From positions 7,478,001 through 7,542,000 of the forward strand of contig NZ_CP071839.1 of assembly GCF_017526105.1 (NCBI RefSeq): a stretch of 64,000 nt of DNA. The letters are read 5' to 3'. Below are positions 44,773 through 53,249 of the stretch, piece by piece. Both the position numbers and the translations under genes were made by a program. Position 1 is the first letter of the stretch. Each line of letters starts with the position of its first letter. The stretch is from Streptomyces cyanogenus (GTDB lineage: Bacteria; Actinomycetota; Actinomycetes; Streptomycetales; Streptomycetaceae). The notes below the pieces were generated by a model. It searched no databases and was not told where the DNA came from. It saw nothing but the letters and a program-made list of their open reading frames with translations.

Positions 44773-45669
44773 TTACGCGAGGCCCGCGGCGACGGCCTTC
44801 TCGGTGGCCGCGCGGACCGCGGCCTCCTGCTCGGGCGGCAGCGGGACCCGCGGCGGGCGCACCGGGCCACCGTACCGTCCGACGACGTCCATGGAGAGCT
44901 TGATGGCCTGGACGAACTCCGTCCGCGAGTCCCAGCGCAGCAGCGGGTGCAGCTGCCGGTACAGCGGGAGCGCGGTGGTGAGGTCCCCGGCCAGCGCGGC
45001 GCGGTACAGCTCCGCGGAGGCGCGCGGCAGGGCGTTGGGGTAGCCGGCCACCCAGCCCTTGGCGCCGGCCACCGCCAGCTCCAGCAGTACGTCGTCGGCG
45101 CCGATCAACAGGTCCAGTTCCGGCGCGAGTTCGGCGATGTGATAGGCGCGGCGAACATCACCGGAGAACTCCTTGACGGCGTGCACGAGCCCCTCGCCGT
45201 GCAACCGGGCGAGGAGTTCGGGCACCAGGTCGACCTTGGTGTCGATCGGGTTGTTGTACGCCACCACCGGCAGGCCCGCCCGTGCGACCTCCGTGTAGTG
45301 GGCGAGCACCGACCGCTCGTCGGCGCGGTAGGCGTTGGGCGGCAGCAGCATCACCGAGGCGCAGCCGGCCTCGGCGGCCTGCTCGGCCCAGCGGCGGGCC
45401 TCGGCCGAGCCGTACGCGGAGACGCCCGGCATCACCCGCGCGCCGCCGATCGCGGCCACGGCGGTCTCCACCACCCGGGCCCGCTCCTCCGGGGTGAGCA
45501 CCTGGTACTCACCGAGCGAGCCGTTCGGTACGACGCCGTCGCAGCCGTTGGCGACGAGCCAGGCGCAGTGCTCGGCGTACCGGTCGTGGTCGACCGAGAG
45601 GTCGTCGCGGAGCGGGACGGCGGTGGCGACGAGGATGCCGCGCCAGGGGCGGTGCTGCGGGTCGGTCAT
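44773..45669 (-). CDS. 1-pyrroline-4-hydroxy-2-carboxylate deaminase (DHDPS family)
   Basis: 298-residue TIM-barrel of the dihydrodipicolinate synthase family. The Schiff-base Lys166 (VHAVKEFSGD) and Tyr138 (VAYNNPIDTK) are present; the substrate loop is PNGSLGEY near residue 50. In this cluster it would convert the pyrroline made by the dehydrogenase into alpha-ketoglutarate semialdehyde and ammonia. ATG 45669 has GGGGAGA upstream. Its promoter region carries the operator-like element at 45691-45710. Confidence 0.87.
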   Translation of the reverse strand: MTDPQHRPWRGILVATAVPLRDDLSVDHDRYAEHCAWLVANGCDGVVPNGSLGEYQVLTPEERARVVETAVAAIGGARVMPGVSAYGSAEARRWAEQAAEAGCASVMLLPPNAYRADERSVLAHYTEVARAGLPVVAYNNPIDTKVDLVPELLARLHGEGLVHAVKEFSGDVRRAYHIAELAPELDLLIGADDVLLELAVAGAKGWVAGYPNALPRASAELYRAALAGDLTTALPLYRQLHPLLRWDSRTEFVQAIKLSMDVVGRYGGPVRPPRVPLPPEQEAAVRAATEKAVAAGLA

Positions 45670-45690
45670 GATCTCTCCCCATCAATAGGG

Positions 45691-45710
45691 TGTGACATTT
45701 TACTGTGGTG
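45691..45710 (+). promoter_or_regulatory. hydroxyproline operator-like element, site B
   Basis: TGTGACATTTTACTGTGGTG, identical at 16 of 20 positions to site A (48589-48608, read on the minus strand). It lies between the two transcription units of the cluster, 21 bp upstream of the deaminase ATG. Confidence 0.65.
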
Positions 45711-45744
45711 TGGCGGTACGCGGCCGCGTTCCGCTTGCGGTGCC

Positions 45745-47139
45745 TCAGTCCGTCTCCGGCAGGGCGGCCAGGACCCCGAGCGGTACCGGCCGGGCGAACG
45801 GCCGCCCGGCGGTGAGCGGGCATCCGGTCAGGCCGGCCACCGCGGGCGCGCACATCCGGCCCTGGCACCAGCCCATCCCGGCCCGGGTGAGCAGCTTCAC
45901 CGTGCGCAGGTCGCCTGCGCCCAGCGTGTCGGCGGATGCCCGCACCTGCCCGGCGGTGACCTCCTCGCAGCGGCACACCACCGTGTCGTCCGGGACCCGG
46001 TCCGCCCAGCCCGCCGGCGGGGCGTACACCGCGTCCAGGGCCGTGGCGAACTCCCGCAGCCGGGTCCGGGCCCGGGCGGCGGCGCCCCAGCGGCGTGGGT
46101 CGGGCACCGTGCCGTGCAGCCGGGCGGCGGCGGAGCGTCCGGCGATGTGGCCCTCGGCGAGCGCGAGCGCCGCGCCGCCGACGCCGGTGGCCTCCCCGGC
46201 GGCCCAGACGCCGGGCACGTCGGTGCGCTGTTCGCCGTCGACCTGTACGGCGGTGCCGGACAGGGTGCAGCCGAGGGTCTCGGCGAGATCGGTGTGCGGC
46301 AGCATGCCGTGGCCCACGGCGAGGGTGTCGCAGGGGATGCGGCGGTAGGTGCCGGGGCGGAGCCGTCCGTCCGGGGCGAGCGCGGCCACCGTCACCGCCT
46401 CCAGCCGGTCGGTGCCGTGCGCCGCCACGACGGTGTGCCGGGCCAGGGTGCGCACCCCGTGGCGCAGCAGCCGGGCCGCGTAGCCGGCGCCCTCGGCGAG
46501 TTTGCCGGGCTCCGCTGCCAGGGCGGGCGCTCGGCGCAGCAGCGCGGCGGGAGCGGCGGACTCCACCAGCGCGGCGACCCGGGCACCGGCCGCGGCGAGC
46601 CCGGTGGCCACCGGCAGCAGCAGCGGCCCGGTCCCGGCGACCACGGCCGTCCGGCCGGGCAGCACCAGGCCGCCCTTGAGCATGGCCTGTGCGCCGCCCG
46701 CCGTGACGACTCCGGGCAGCGTCCAGCCCGGGAAGGGCAGCACCTGCTCGTACCCGCCGGTGGCGAGCAGGACGGCGTCGGCGCGGACGGTGACGCCCTC
46801 CTCCTGCGCGGGGCCGCGCAGGGCGTGCACGGTGACCTCGTCGCAGGCGGAGCCCCTTCGCACGCACCACACGTGATGATCCGTCAGGTGCGTGATGCGG
46901 CCGGCCTCGCGGTGCCGGTCCAGCGCGTCCCGCAGTCGTTCCCAGGTGCGCCACTGGTGGTGCAGGGCCTGTGGCCGGCGGGCGCCGAGTGCGCGGGCGG
47001 GCTGCCGGTAGAACTGGCCGCCGGCCTGTTCGGCCGCGTCGACCAGGACGACCTCGACGCCTCGTGCGGCCGCCGCCAGCGCCCCGGCGAGGCCGGCCGG
47101 GCCCGCGCCGACGACGGCGAGTCGCGGTCGTTCAGCCAT
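45745..47139 (-). CDS. FAD-dependent oxidoreductase subunit with BFD-like [2Fe-2S] domain
   Basis: 464 residues. N-terminal dinucleotide motif AVVGAGPAGLAGALAAA and AGGQFYRQPAR, second NAD/FAD motif VVAGTGPLLLPVATGLAAAG, and a C-terminal CRCEEV...GMGWCQGRMC cluster that holds a [2Fe-2S] centre. This is the HcnB / LhpF-type subunit of amino-acid dehydrogenases. Together with the 2Fe-2S ferredoxin-like subunit and the DAO-type subunit it makes a heterotrimeric D-hydroxyproline dehydrogenase. It overlaps the 2Fe-2S gene by eight bases. Confidence 0.86.
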   Translation of the reverse strand: MAERPRLAVVGAGPAGLAGALAAAARGVEVVLVDAAEQAGGQFYRQPARALGARRPQALHHQWRTWERLRDALDRHREAGRITHLTDHHVWCVRRGSACDEVTVHALRGPAQEEGVTVRADAVLLATGGYEQVLPFPGWTLPGVVTAGGAQAMLKGGLVLPGRTAVVAGTGPLLLPVATGLAAAGARVAALVESAAPAALLRRAPALAAEPGKLAEGAGYAARLLRHGVRTLARHTVVAAHGTDRLEAVTVAALAPDGRLRPGTYRRIPCDTLAVGHGMLPHTDLAETLGCTLSGTAVQVDGEQRTDVPGVWAAGEATGVGGAALALAEGHIAGRSAAARLHGTVPDPRRWGAAARARTRLREFATALDAVYAPPAGWADRVPDDTVVCRCEEVTAGQVRASADTLGAGDLRTVKLLTRAGMGWCQGRMCAPAVAGLTGCPLTAGRPFARPVPLGVLAALPETD

Positions 47140-47434
47140 CGTCCCGGCCCGTCCCCTCCTGCGTGCGGATCACGTCTCCCGGGCGCACCGGCACCAGGCA
47201 GGCCCGCTGGTTCGGGCGGTCGTTGACGGTGACCAGGCAGTCGAAGCACACCCCGATCCCGCAGAACACCCCGCGGGGCCGGCCGGTGCCGCGGGTGCTG
47301 CGCCAGGCCGTCACGCCCGCCGACCACAGGGCCGCCGCGACCGTCTGGCCAGGCAGTGCCGTCAGCGGCCGGCCGTCGAAGGTGACGGTGCAGGCCTCGC
47401 CCGGCCGGGCGCGGGTCAACTCCAGCGGATTCAC
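47132..47434 (-). CDS. (2Fe-2S)-binding subunit of the dehydrogenase
   Basis: 100 residues. Ferredoxin-like fold with the cysteine motif GVFCGIGVCFDCLV and a further Cys (RACLVPV), binding one [2Fe-2S] cluster. It is the electron-transfer subunit (HcnA / LhpE-like). GTG 47434 overlaps the stop of the DAO gene (GTGA), and its own stop overlaps the large FAD gene by eight bases, so all three are coupled. Confidence 0.88.
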   Translation of the reverse strand: MNPLELTRARPGEACTVTFDGRPLTALPGQTVAAALWSAGVTAWRSTRGTGRPRGVFCGIGVCFDCLVTVNDRPNQRACLVPVRPGDVIRTQEGTGRDDG

Positions 47435-48591
47435 CGGACGTCGCCTCCCTCCGTGTCGAACCGCTCCGGCCGGAACGGTGCGAGATCCAGTTCCGGCGCC
47501 TTGCCGGTGAGCGCCTGCGCGATCAACTGCCCGGTGCCGGTGGCCAGTCCGATGCCGGCGCCCTCGTGCCCGCAGGCGTGGAACAGGCCGGGCGCCCGCG
47601 GGTCCGCGCCGATCGCCGGCAGGTGGTCGGGCAGGTACGGCCGGAAGCCCGCGTACGTCCGCAGGGCGCGGACCCGCTCCAGGAACGGGAACAGCCCGAC
47701 CGCCCCGGCCGCCAGCGCCCGTACCGCGGGCAGTGACAGCGAGCGGTCGAAACCCACTCGTTCCCGGGTGGCGCCGATCAGCACCGGACCGGCGGCCGTG
47801 CCCTCCACGACCGGCGAACTGCGCAGGGCGGCCGAGTCGCTGGCCACGTCGGCCACGTAGTCCGCGGCGTACACCTTGTGCCGGACCATGCGCGGCAGCG
47901 GCTCGGTGACCAGTACGAAGCCGCGCCGGGGGAGCACCGGCAGCCGGACGCCGGCCAGCGCAGCGACCTCGCCGCCCCAGGTGCCGGCCGCGTTCACCAC
48001 CGCCGGGGCGTGGATCTCGCCCCGGTCGGTGCGGACGCCGTACACCGCGCCGTCCGCGGTGCGCAGCACCCCGGTCACGGTCCGGCCGGTGTCCAGGGCG
48101 GCGCCGGAGGCGCGGACCAGGTGGGCGGCGGCCAGCGCGGGCATGACCTGGGCGTCCTGCGGGTAGTGCACTCCGCCCGCCATGCCGGGGGCCAAGTGCG
48201 GCTCCAGTTCGGCCAGTCGGCGGGCGTCGACCGGTACGGCGGTGACGCCGGCGCCGCGCTGGGCCGCCGCGAACTCCCGCAGCGCGGCCAGGGCTTCGGG
48301 TGCCGAGGCGACCACCAGGCCGCCCTTGGGCTCGTACTCGAACGCGGTGCCGTGCTGGTGGGCCAGCTCGGCCCACAGCCGTGCCGAGAGCAGGGCGAGT
48401 TCCAGTTCCGGGCCCGGTTCCTTGTCGGAGACGAGCAGGTTGCCCTCGCCGGCGCCGGTGGTGCCGCCGGACACCGGGCCCCGGTCCACCAGCCGGACGT
48501 CGAGTCCGGCCCGCGCGGCGTACAGCGCGCAGGCCGCGCCCACCATCCCGGCCCCGACGACCACGACATCGCAGGTCAGTCGCTTCGTCAC
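47431..48591 (-). CDS. DAO-family FAD oxidoreductase (catalytic subunit, D-hydroxyproline dehydrogenase)
   Basis: 386 residues. The Rossmann motif VVVGAGMVGAACALYAARAG and the C-terminal HACGHEGAGIGLATGTG identify the DAO (glycine/D-amino acid oxidase) family, in the HcnC / LhpB group that oxidises cis-4-hydroxy-D-proline. It starts with a GTG at 48591 that lies inside the operator-like element (48589-48608), and no ribosome site precedes it, so the mRNA may be leaderless. It is the first gene of the three-gene dehydrogenase operon. Confidence 0.87.
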   Translation of the reverse strand: MTKRLTCDVVVVGAGMVGAACALYAARAGLDVRLVDRGPVSGGTTGAGEGNLLVSDKEPGPELELALLSARLWAELAHQHGTAFEYEPKGGLVVASAPEALAALREFAAAQRGAGVTAVPVDARRLAELEPHLAPGMAGGVHYPQDAQVMPALAAAHLVRASGAALDTGRTVTGVLRTADGAVYGVRTDRGEIHAPAVVNAAGTWGGEVAALAGVRLPVLPRRGFVLVTEPLPRMVRHKVYAADYVADVASDSAALRSSPVVEGTAAGPVLIGATRERVGFDRSLSLPAVRALAAGAVGLFPFLERVRALRTYAGFRPYLPDHLPAIGADPRAPGLFHACGHEGAGIGLATGTGQLIAQALTGKAPELDLAPFRPERFDTEGGDVR

Positions 48592-48608
48592 ATCAGTACT
48601 ATGTCACA
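48589..48608 (-). promoter_or_regulatory. hydroxyproline operator-like element, site A
   Basis: TGTGACATAGTACTGATGTG on the minus strand; its last three bases are the GTG start codon of the DAO gene. Sixteen of 20 positions match site B. Confidence 0.65.
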
Positions 48609-48667
48609 TGTTTCTCTCTGTGGGGAGTACCCGGCGCCGCCCCCGATTCCCAGGCGTGGACGCCCCC

Positions 48668-48696
48668 TTGACGTCGTACGGAGCCGGATCGACACT
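48668..48696 (+). promoter_or_regulatory. candidate promoter of leader peptide 1
   Basis: TTGACG (48668-48673), 17-bp spacer, GACACT (48691-48696). The transcript would start near 48703 and reach the leader ATG at 48732. A short imperfect repeat ATCCTA-N9-TAGGGAAT lies just before the ATG. Confidence 0.4.
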
Positions 48697-48731
48697 CCAG
48701 GGAGGAAATCCTAGTGAACAGGTAGGGAATC

Positions 48732-48854
48732 ATGGCGCGCCTCCAGACGGGCACCGGCTCCACGAGCCGGACGCCGTTGCGCGCTCCCCTGCTCACCTCC
48801 CGCCGTCACATCGACCTGCAGCGCGTCTGCAGCGCGATCAGCCGCCACCGCTGA
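48732..48854 (+). CDS. leader peptide 1 (cysteine-type attenuator)
   Basis: 40 codons from ATG 48732 with AGGTAGGGA just upstream. The C-terminal part is RRHIDLQRVCSAISRHR, the R-x-H-I-D-L-Q-R-V-x-S-A pattern of the short actinobacterial leader peptides that precede sulfur genes. A single Cys lies inside this block (position 33); the usual Cys two residues from Ala is replaced (Ile-Ser). It would sense cysteine supply by ribosome stalling. It lies 80 bp ahead of the GST-like gene. Confidence 0.65.
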   Translation: MARLQTGTGSTSRTPLRAPLLTSRRHIDLQRVCSAISRHR

Positions 48855-48934
48855 GCCGGGCCCCACCCGCCCCCACCGACCGGCCACGCCCGCGCCGGCG
48901 CGCCCGTCCGCACGCCCACCACCCGGGGAGACCC

Positions 48935-49822
48935 ATGTCCATCACTCCGCTCGCAGCCGTCCCGTCCGCCCGCCGCGCCGCCCCCGTCTTCCGCGGGCGG
49001 ATCGGCCGGGACCCCCGCAGCGGCCACTACGCCGTGCCGCACCGCTACCGGCTCCACCTGTCCACCGCCTGCCCCGACGGGCTGCGCCTCGCCGTCGGCC
49101 ACAGCCTGCTCGGCCTGGACACGAGCTGTCCGGTCACCCTCCTGCCCCCCGTCCCGGACCGTCCCGGCGGCGGCCACTCGGCACTGCGCCCCCTCTACGA
49201 GGCCAGCGCCCACCACTACACCGGCCCGGCGCTCGCACCCGTGCTGAGCGACGACTGGTCCGGACGCATCGTCAGCACCCACACCCCCGACATCCTGCGC
49301 GACCTGGACCGGTTCGGCCCCGGCGACCGGGCCCGCCTGTACCCCACCGGACTGGAGTCCGTGATCGAGGCCGTCGAGCGGATGTGCGCCGAGGGCATCG
49401 AGGAGGCCGCACAGCGCGCAGGACGGGCCGGGGCCGACCCGGCCGAGCGGGCCGCCGCCCTCGACACGCTGCTCGACACCCTGGGCCGGCTGGAGCGGCG
49501 GCTGAGCGGAGAGGAGTACCTGGCCGACGACCGGCTCACCGCCGCCGACGTCGAACTGTGGGTGACCCTGGTGCAGCTCGACACCGTCCACCGCTGCCAC
49601 CTCGACGCCTCCGCCGTGCACCGCATCGCCGACCACCGCGCCCTGTGGGCCTACGCCCGCCGCCTGGCCGCCCGTCCCGCGTTCGGCCGCCACCTCGACC
49701 TCGACGGCATCGCCCGCCGCCACCACGGCCGCTGCCAGGGCCTGGAGGCAGCCGGAGCTGCTGTCCAGATCCTGGACTGGGCAGGCCATGCCGCGGACAC
49801 TCCTGACGCTTCTCGCAGGTGA
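48935..49822 (+). CDS. glutathione S-transferase-like protein (ECM4/YqjG type)
   Basis: 295 residues. SGHYAVPHRYRLHLSTACPDGLRLAVGHSLLG and GRIVSTHTPDILRDL match the Xi-class GST (glutathionyl-hydroquinone reductase) family in actinobacteria, with a C-terminal all-helical GST domain. Streptomyces uses mycothiol, so substrate is uncertain. The Cys in STACPDG takes the place of the usual catalytic Cys. ATG 48935 has GGGGAG 4 nt upstream. The leader peptide and sulfur-type neighbours suggest a role in sulfur metabolism or thiol protection. Confidence 0.8.
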   Translation: MSITPLAAVPSARRAAPVFRGRIGRDPRSGHYAVPHRYRLHLSTACPDGLRLAVGHSLLGLDTSCPVTLLPPVPDRPGGGHSALRPLYEASAHHYTGPALAPVLSDDWSGRIVSTHTPDILRDLDRFGPGDRARLYPTGLESVIEAVERMCAEGIEEAAQRAGRAGADPAERAAALDTLLDTLGRLERRLSGEEYLADDRLTAADVELWVTLVQLDTVHRCHLDASAVHRIADHRALWAYARRLAARPAFGRHLDLDGIARRHHGRCQGLEAAGAAVQILDWAGHAADTPDASRR

Positions 49823-49857
49823 GAGCGACTCAACGATGTCCATGTGGCGGACGGCCG

Positions 49858-49887
49858 TTGACATTCGAACGGCCGACTGCCTTACTT
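49858..49887 (+). promoter_or_regulatory. promoter of the riboswitch-ABC operon
   Basis: TTGACA (49858-49863) followed after 18 bp by TTACTT (49882-49887). The start would be near 49893, just before the riboswitch. Confidence 0.55.
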
Positions 49888-49899
49888 ACGGCTCAGAAC

Positions 49900-50010
49900 G
49901 GTCATGAGCGTCAGCGCCAAGCCCTGGCTCGCTGACCGGCAACCCTCGCATCGCGGTGGGGTGCCCCAGGTGACGACCGGACCGGACGGCGATTTCGGTA
50001 AGCGCGAGGC
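49900..50010 (+). ncRNA. SAM-IV riboswitch
   Basis: The sequence GGTCATGAGCGTCAGCGCC, AAGCCCTGGCTCGCTGACC, GGCAACCCTCGCATCGCGG and TGGGGTGCCCCAGGTGACG reads through the core of the actinobacterial SAM-IV aptamer, including closing stem P1 (GGTC at 49900 with GACC at 49975) and a following stretch for the 3' pseudoknot. SAM-IV turns off genes of sulfur or methionine metabolism when S-adenosylmethionine is plentiful. It lies 33 bp before leader peptide 2 and controls the ABC importer operon. The 3' boundary is approximate. Confidence 0.85.
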
Positions 50011-50042
50011 CCCACGGGGCCGGAACAGTGACAGGTGACGCC

Positions 50043-50192
50043 ATGTACGCAGCTCCCAGGACGGCCACGAGCCGCCCCCAGGGCTGCGTACCGTCGTACG
50101 CCGGTCTCCTCGTCGCCGACCGGGCCGTCGACCTGCTCCGCGTGAACAGCGCACTGTGTACCGCACCGGGCTCCGCCCGCTGTCAGGGCTGA
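50043..50192 (+). CDS. leader peptide 2 (cysteine-type attenuator)
   Basis: 49 codons from ATG 50043 (AGGTGA upstream). The segment DRAVDLLRVNSALCTAPGSARC follows the R-x-[HV]-[IV]-D-L-x-R-V-x-S-A-L-C pattern, with Cys39 and a second Cys47. It lies between the SAM-IV riboswitch and the ABC importer, so transcription or translation of the operon may respond to both SAM and cysteine. The peptide is longer than most of its kind. Confidence 0.65.
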   Translation: MYAAPRTATSRPQGCVPSYAGLLVADRAVDLLRVNSALCTAPGSARCQG

Positions 50193-50364
50193 CGTCTCCT
50201 CCCAGCCCCCGCGTTCCCGCCGCACACCCTCCGCCCGGTGTGCCGTTGTCCGCCCAGCCCCCGGCTTCCGCGCGCTCCCGTGTGCCGCCCCGTGCCCCAG
50301 TGCCGTAGTGGTTCGCATCCGGCCTGCCGCGGACCCGGGGTGTCCGAATCCGCCGGAGCCCGCC

Positions 50365-51345
50365 ATGAGTGAACCCCCAGGCGCCGCCGTGTCCCTCGCC
50401 GAGGCACCACCCGCCGCATCCCCGCCGAAGTCCCTGACCGCCCAGCGCGTTCAGCCGCTGCGCCGGCCCGGCCGGTGGATCGTCACCGCCGTCGTTCTCG
50501 TGCTGGTCGCGCAGATCCTGCACGGACTGGCCACGAACCCGTTCTACCAGTGGGCCCGCTTCCGCTACTGGTTCCTGCGTCCCACGATCCTCGACGGGCT
50601 CGTCGTCACCCTCGAAGTCGCCGCGCTCAGCGCCGTGCTGGGCCTGCTCGGTGGCATCCTGCTGGCTCTCGGCCGGCTCTCCGGCAGCCCGGTACTGCGG
50701 GCGGTGAGCTGGACCTACACCTGGCTGTTCCGCTCGGTACCGCTGATCGTCGTACTGATCTTCCTCTACAACTTCAGTGCCCTGTACAAGACGTTGAGCC
50801 TCGGTATCCCCTTCGGACCGGCCTTCGTCAGCTTCGACGAGTCGAAGCTCGCCACCGACATGACGGTTGCCGTCATCGGTCTCGGCCTCAACGAGGCCGC
50901 GTACGCGGCCGAGGTCGTGCGCGGCGGCATCCTCTCCGTCGACCAGGGCCAGCACGAGGCGGCGGCCGCGCTCGGTCTGCCCAGGGGCTACCAGTTCACC
51001 CGGATCGTCTTCCCGCAGGCCCTGAGGTCCATCACCCCGAACTACGTCAACCAGCTCATCGGCCTGGTCAAGAGCACGTCCCTGGTGTTCTACGTCTCCC
51101 TGCTCGACCTGTTCGGCTCGGTGCAGACCATGGGCAGCACCTACCCCGGCGACATCGTGCCGCTGCTGCTCGTCGCCACCGTCTGGTACCTGATCCTGAC
51201 CAGCGTCGTGTCCGTCGTCCAGTTCTACGTCGAGCGGTACTTCGCCCGCGGTGCCACCCGCAGCCTGCCGCCGACCCCGCTGCAGAAGGCGCGGGCGGGC
51301 CTCGCCGACTTCCGGGCCCGGCTGCGCAGGGAGGCCGCCGTATGA
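50365..51345 (+). CDS. amino acid ABC transporter permease
   Basis: 326 residues. Five hydrophobic helices and the polar-amino-acid-permease (HisM/GlnP) EAA motif NEAAYAAEVVRGGILSVDQGQHEAAAALG. A basic C-terminus faces the cytoplasm. ATG 50365 has GGAG upstream. With the ATPase and binding protein it forms an importer under SAM-IV control; methionine, cystine or a sulfur-containing amino acid or sulfonate is a likely substrate by context only. Confidence 0.92.
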   Translation: MSEPPGAAVSLAEAPPAASPPKSLTAQRVQPLRRPGRWIVTAVVLVLVAQILHGLATNPFYQWARFRYWFLRPTILDGLVVTLEVAALSAVLGLLGGILLALGRLSGSPVLRAVSWTYTWLFRSVPLIVVLIFLYNFSALYKTLSLGIPFGPAFVSFDESKLATDMTVAVIGLGLNEAAYAAEVVRGGILSVDQGQHEAAAALGLPRGYQFTRIVFPQALRSITPNYVNQLIGLVKSTSLVFYVSLLDLFGSVQTMGSTYPGDIVPLLLVATVWYLILTSVVSVVQFYVERYFARGATRSLPPTPLQKARAGLADFRARLRREAAV

Positions 51346-52142
51346 CCGCCACCGCCACCGCCACCGCCACCCCGGAGACGGCCCCGGCCGCCCTGGAGGT
51401 GCACGACGTCCACAAGTGGTACGGCACCCACCGCGTCCTGGACGGCATCGACCTGACCGTGCGCCCCGGGGAGGTCACCGCGATCCTCGGGCCCTCCGGC
51501 TCCGGCAAGTCCACCCTCCTGCGGGTCATCAACCACCTGGAGAAACCCGAGATCGGCTACGTGAGCGTCGGCGGCGAGCTGATCGGCGTGAAGCGCAACG
51601 GGGGCCGGCTCAAGGAACTCAGCGAGCGCACCATCCTCACCCAGCGCAGCCGGATCGGCTTCGTCTTCCAGAACTTCAACCTCTTCCCGCACCTGACCGT
51701 CCTCGACAACGTCGCCGCCGCCCCCGTCGCCACGGGCAGGCTGAACAAGCCGGAGGCGCGGGAGCTGGCACGCGAACTGCTCACCCGGGTCGGTCTCGGC
51801 GACCGCACCGGCGCCTACCCGCGGCAGTTGTCCGGCGGCCAGCAGCAGCGCGTCGCCATCGCCCGCGCCCTCGCGCTGCGTCCCGGGATCATCCTCTTCG
51901 ACGAGCCGACCTCGGCGTTGGACCCCGAACTCGTCGGCGAGGTCCTCTCCGTCATCAAGGACCTGGCCACCAGCGGTACCACGCTCGTCATCGTCACCCA
52001 CGAGATCGGCTTCGCCCGCGAGGTCGCCGACCGGGTCGTCTTCATCGACGGCGGAAGGATCGTCGAACAGGGCCCGCCCTCCCAGGTGCTGGACAAGCCC
52101 CGGCACGAGCGGACCCGGGACTTCCTCAGCAAGGTGCTCTGA
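51342..52142 (+). CDS. amino acid ABC transporter ATPase
   Basis: 266 residues with Walker A GPSGSGKST, Q-loop VFQNFNLFPHLTVLDNV, signature LSGGQQQR, Walker B IILFDEPTSALD and switch His in IVTHEIGFA. ATG 51342 overlaps the permease stop (ATGA). An N-terminal TATATATATP tract comes from short ACCGCC repeats. It belongs to the GlnQ/HisP group. Confidence 0.95.
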   Translation: MTATATATATPETAPAALEVHDVHKWYGTHRVLDGIDLTVRPGEVTAILGPSGSGKSTLLRVINHLEKPEIGYVSVGGELIGVKRNGGRLKELSERTILTQRSRIGFVFQNFNLFPHLTVLDNVAAAPVATGRLNKPEARELARELLTRVGLGDRTGAYPRQLSGGQQQRVAIARALALRPGIILFDEPTSALDPELVGEVLSVIKDLATSGTTLVIVTHEIGFAREVADRVVFIDGGRIVEQGPPSQVLDKPRHERTRDFLSKVL

Positions 52143-52229
52143 GCTTCAGCCACTCCGGTGACCCGGCCGGCCCGCCCAGACCTCCCCCCACGCCACCCTC
52201 ATCACCCGTCCCGAACGACAAGGACAGCC

Positions 52230-53249
52230 ATGCGCAGCCACTTCTCCCGACGCAGCCTGATACGCGGCATCACCGCGGCGACCACGGTCGCCACCCTGGC
52301 CACCGGGCTCGCCGCCTGCGGTGGTGAGAGCGACGCCGCCACCACGACCGACGCCGCCGGCACGGTGACCGTGGGCCGGGTGTCCAACGGCGCGGCCAAG
52401 CAGACCGAGCTGAAGGTCTCCGAGGTGAAGTCCCTCAACGCCGAACTGCCCGCCGCGATCCGCAAGAGCGGCACCCTGAGGATCGGTGTCGGCGCCCTGC
52501 CCGACGGCTTCCCGCCGCTGGCCTACATCGGCGGCGACCAGAAGACCCTCACCGGTGCCGAGCCGGACCTGGGCCGCCTGGTCGCCGCGGTCCTCGGACT
52601 GAAGCCGCAGTTCTCCAACGCCACCTGGGAGAACATGTTCGTCGGTATCGACAGCGGCAAGTACGACGCCGCCTTCGCCAACATCACCGACACCGAGGAA
52701 CGCAAGAAGAAGTACGACTTCGCGTCCTACCGCAAGGACAACGTCGGCTTCGAGGTGCTGAAGAAGAGCACCTGGAACTTCGACGGGAACTACGAGAACC
52801 TCGCCGGCAGGACCGTCGCCGTGGACAACGGCACGAACCAGGAGAAGATCCTCCTGGAGTGGCAGACGAAGCTGAAGAAGGAGGGCAAGACCCTCACCGT
52901 CAAGCACTACCAGAGCAAGAACGCCACCTACCTGGCGCTGACCGGCGGCAGGATCGACGCCTACTTCGCCGCCAACCCCGGTGTCGCGTACCACATCACG
53001 CAGACCGCGAAGTCACCGAACCCCACCCGCAGCGCGGGCACCTTCTCCGGCGCGGGCGCCACGCTGCAGGGCCTGATCGCCGCGACCACGAAGAAGGACA
53101 GCGGACTCGCCAAGCCGTTCGCGGACGCCGTCAACTACCTGATCGAGCACGGTCAGTACGCCAAGTGGCTGGCCGCCTACAACCTCTCCGACGAGTCCGT
53201 GGCGAAGTCGGAGGTCAACCCGCCCGGACTGCCGCTCACCAACTCCTGA
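52230..53249 (+). CDS. amino acid ABC transporter binding lipoprotein
   Basis: 339 residues with a twin-arginine motif (SRRSLIRG) and lipobox LAAC, so a Tat-exported lipoprotein. The mature part is an SBP_bac_3 domain (SGTLRIGVGALPDGFPPLAY, PDLGRLVAAVLGL, FANITDTEERKKKYDF, LAGRTVAVDNGT). It gives the importer its specificity; the ligand is probably a sulfur-containing amino acid or related compound, inferred from the riboswitch and leader peptide. It is the last gene of the operon. Confidence 0.92.
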   Translation: MRSHFSRRSLIRGITAATTVATLATGLAACGGESDAATTTDAAGTVTVGRVSNGAAKQTELKVSEVKSLNAELPAAIRKSGTLRIGVGALPDGFPPLAYIGGDQKTLTGAEPDLGRLVAAVLGLKPQFSNATWENMFVGIDSGKYDAAFANITDTEERKKKYDFASYRKDNVGFEVLKKSTWNFDGNYENLAGRTVAVDNGTNQEKILLEWQTKLKKEGKTLTVKHYQSKNATYLALTGGRIDAYFAANPGVAYHITQTAKSPNPTRSAGTFSGAGATLQGLIAATTKKDSGLAKPFADAVNYLIEHGQYAKWLAAYNLSDESVAKSEVNPPGLPLTNS

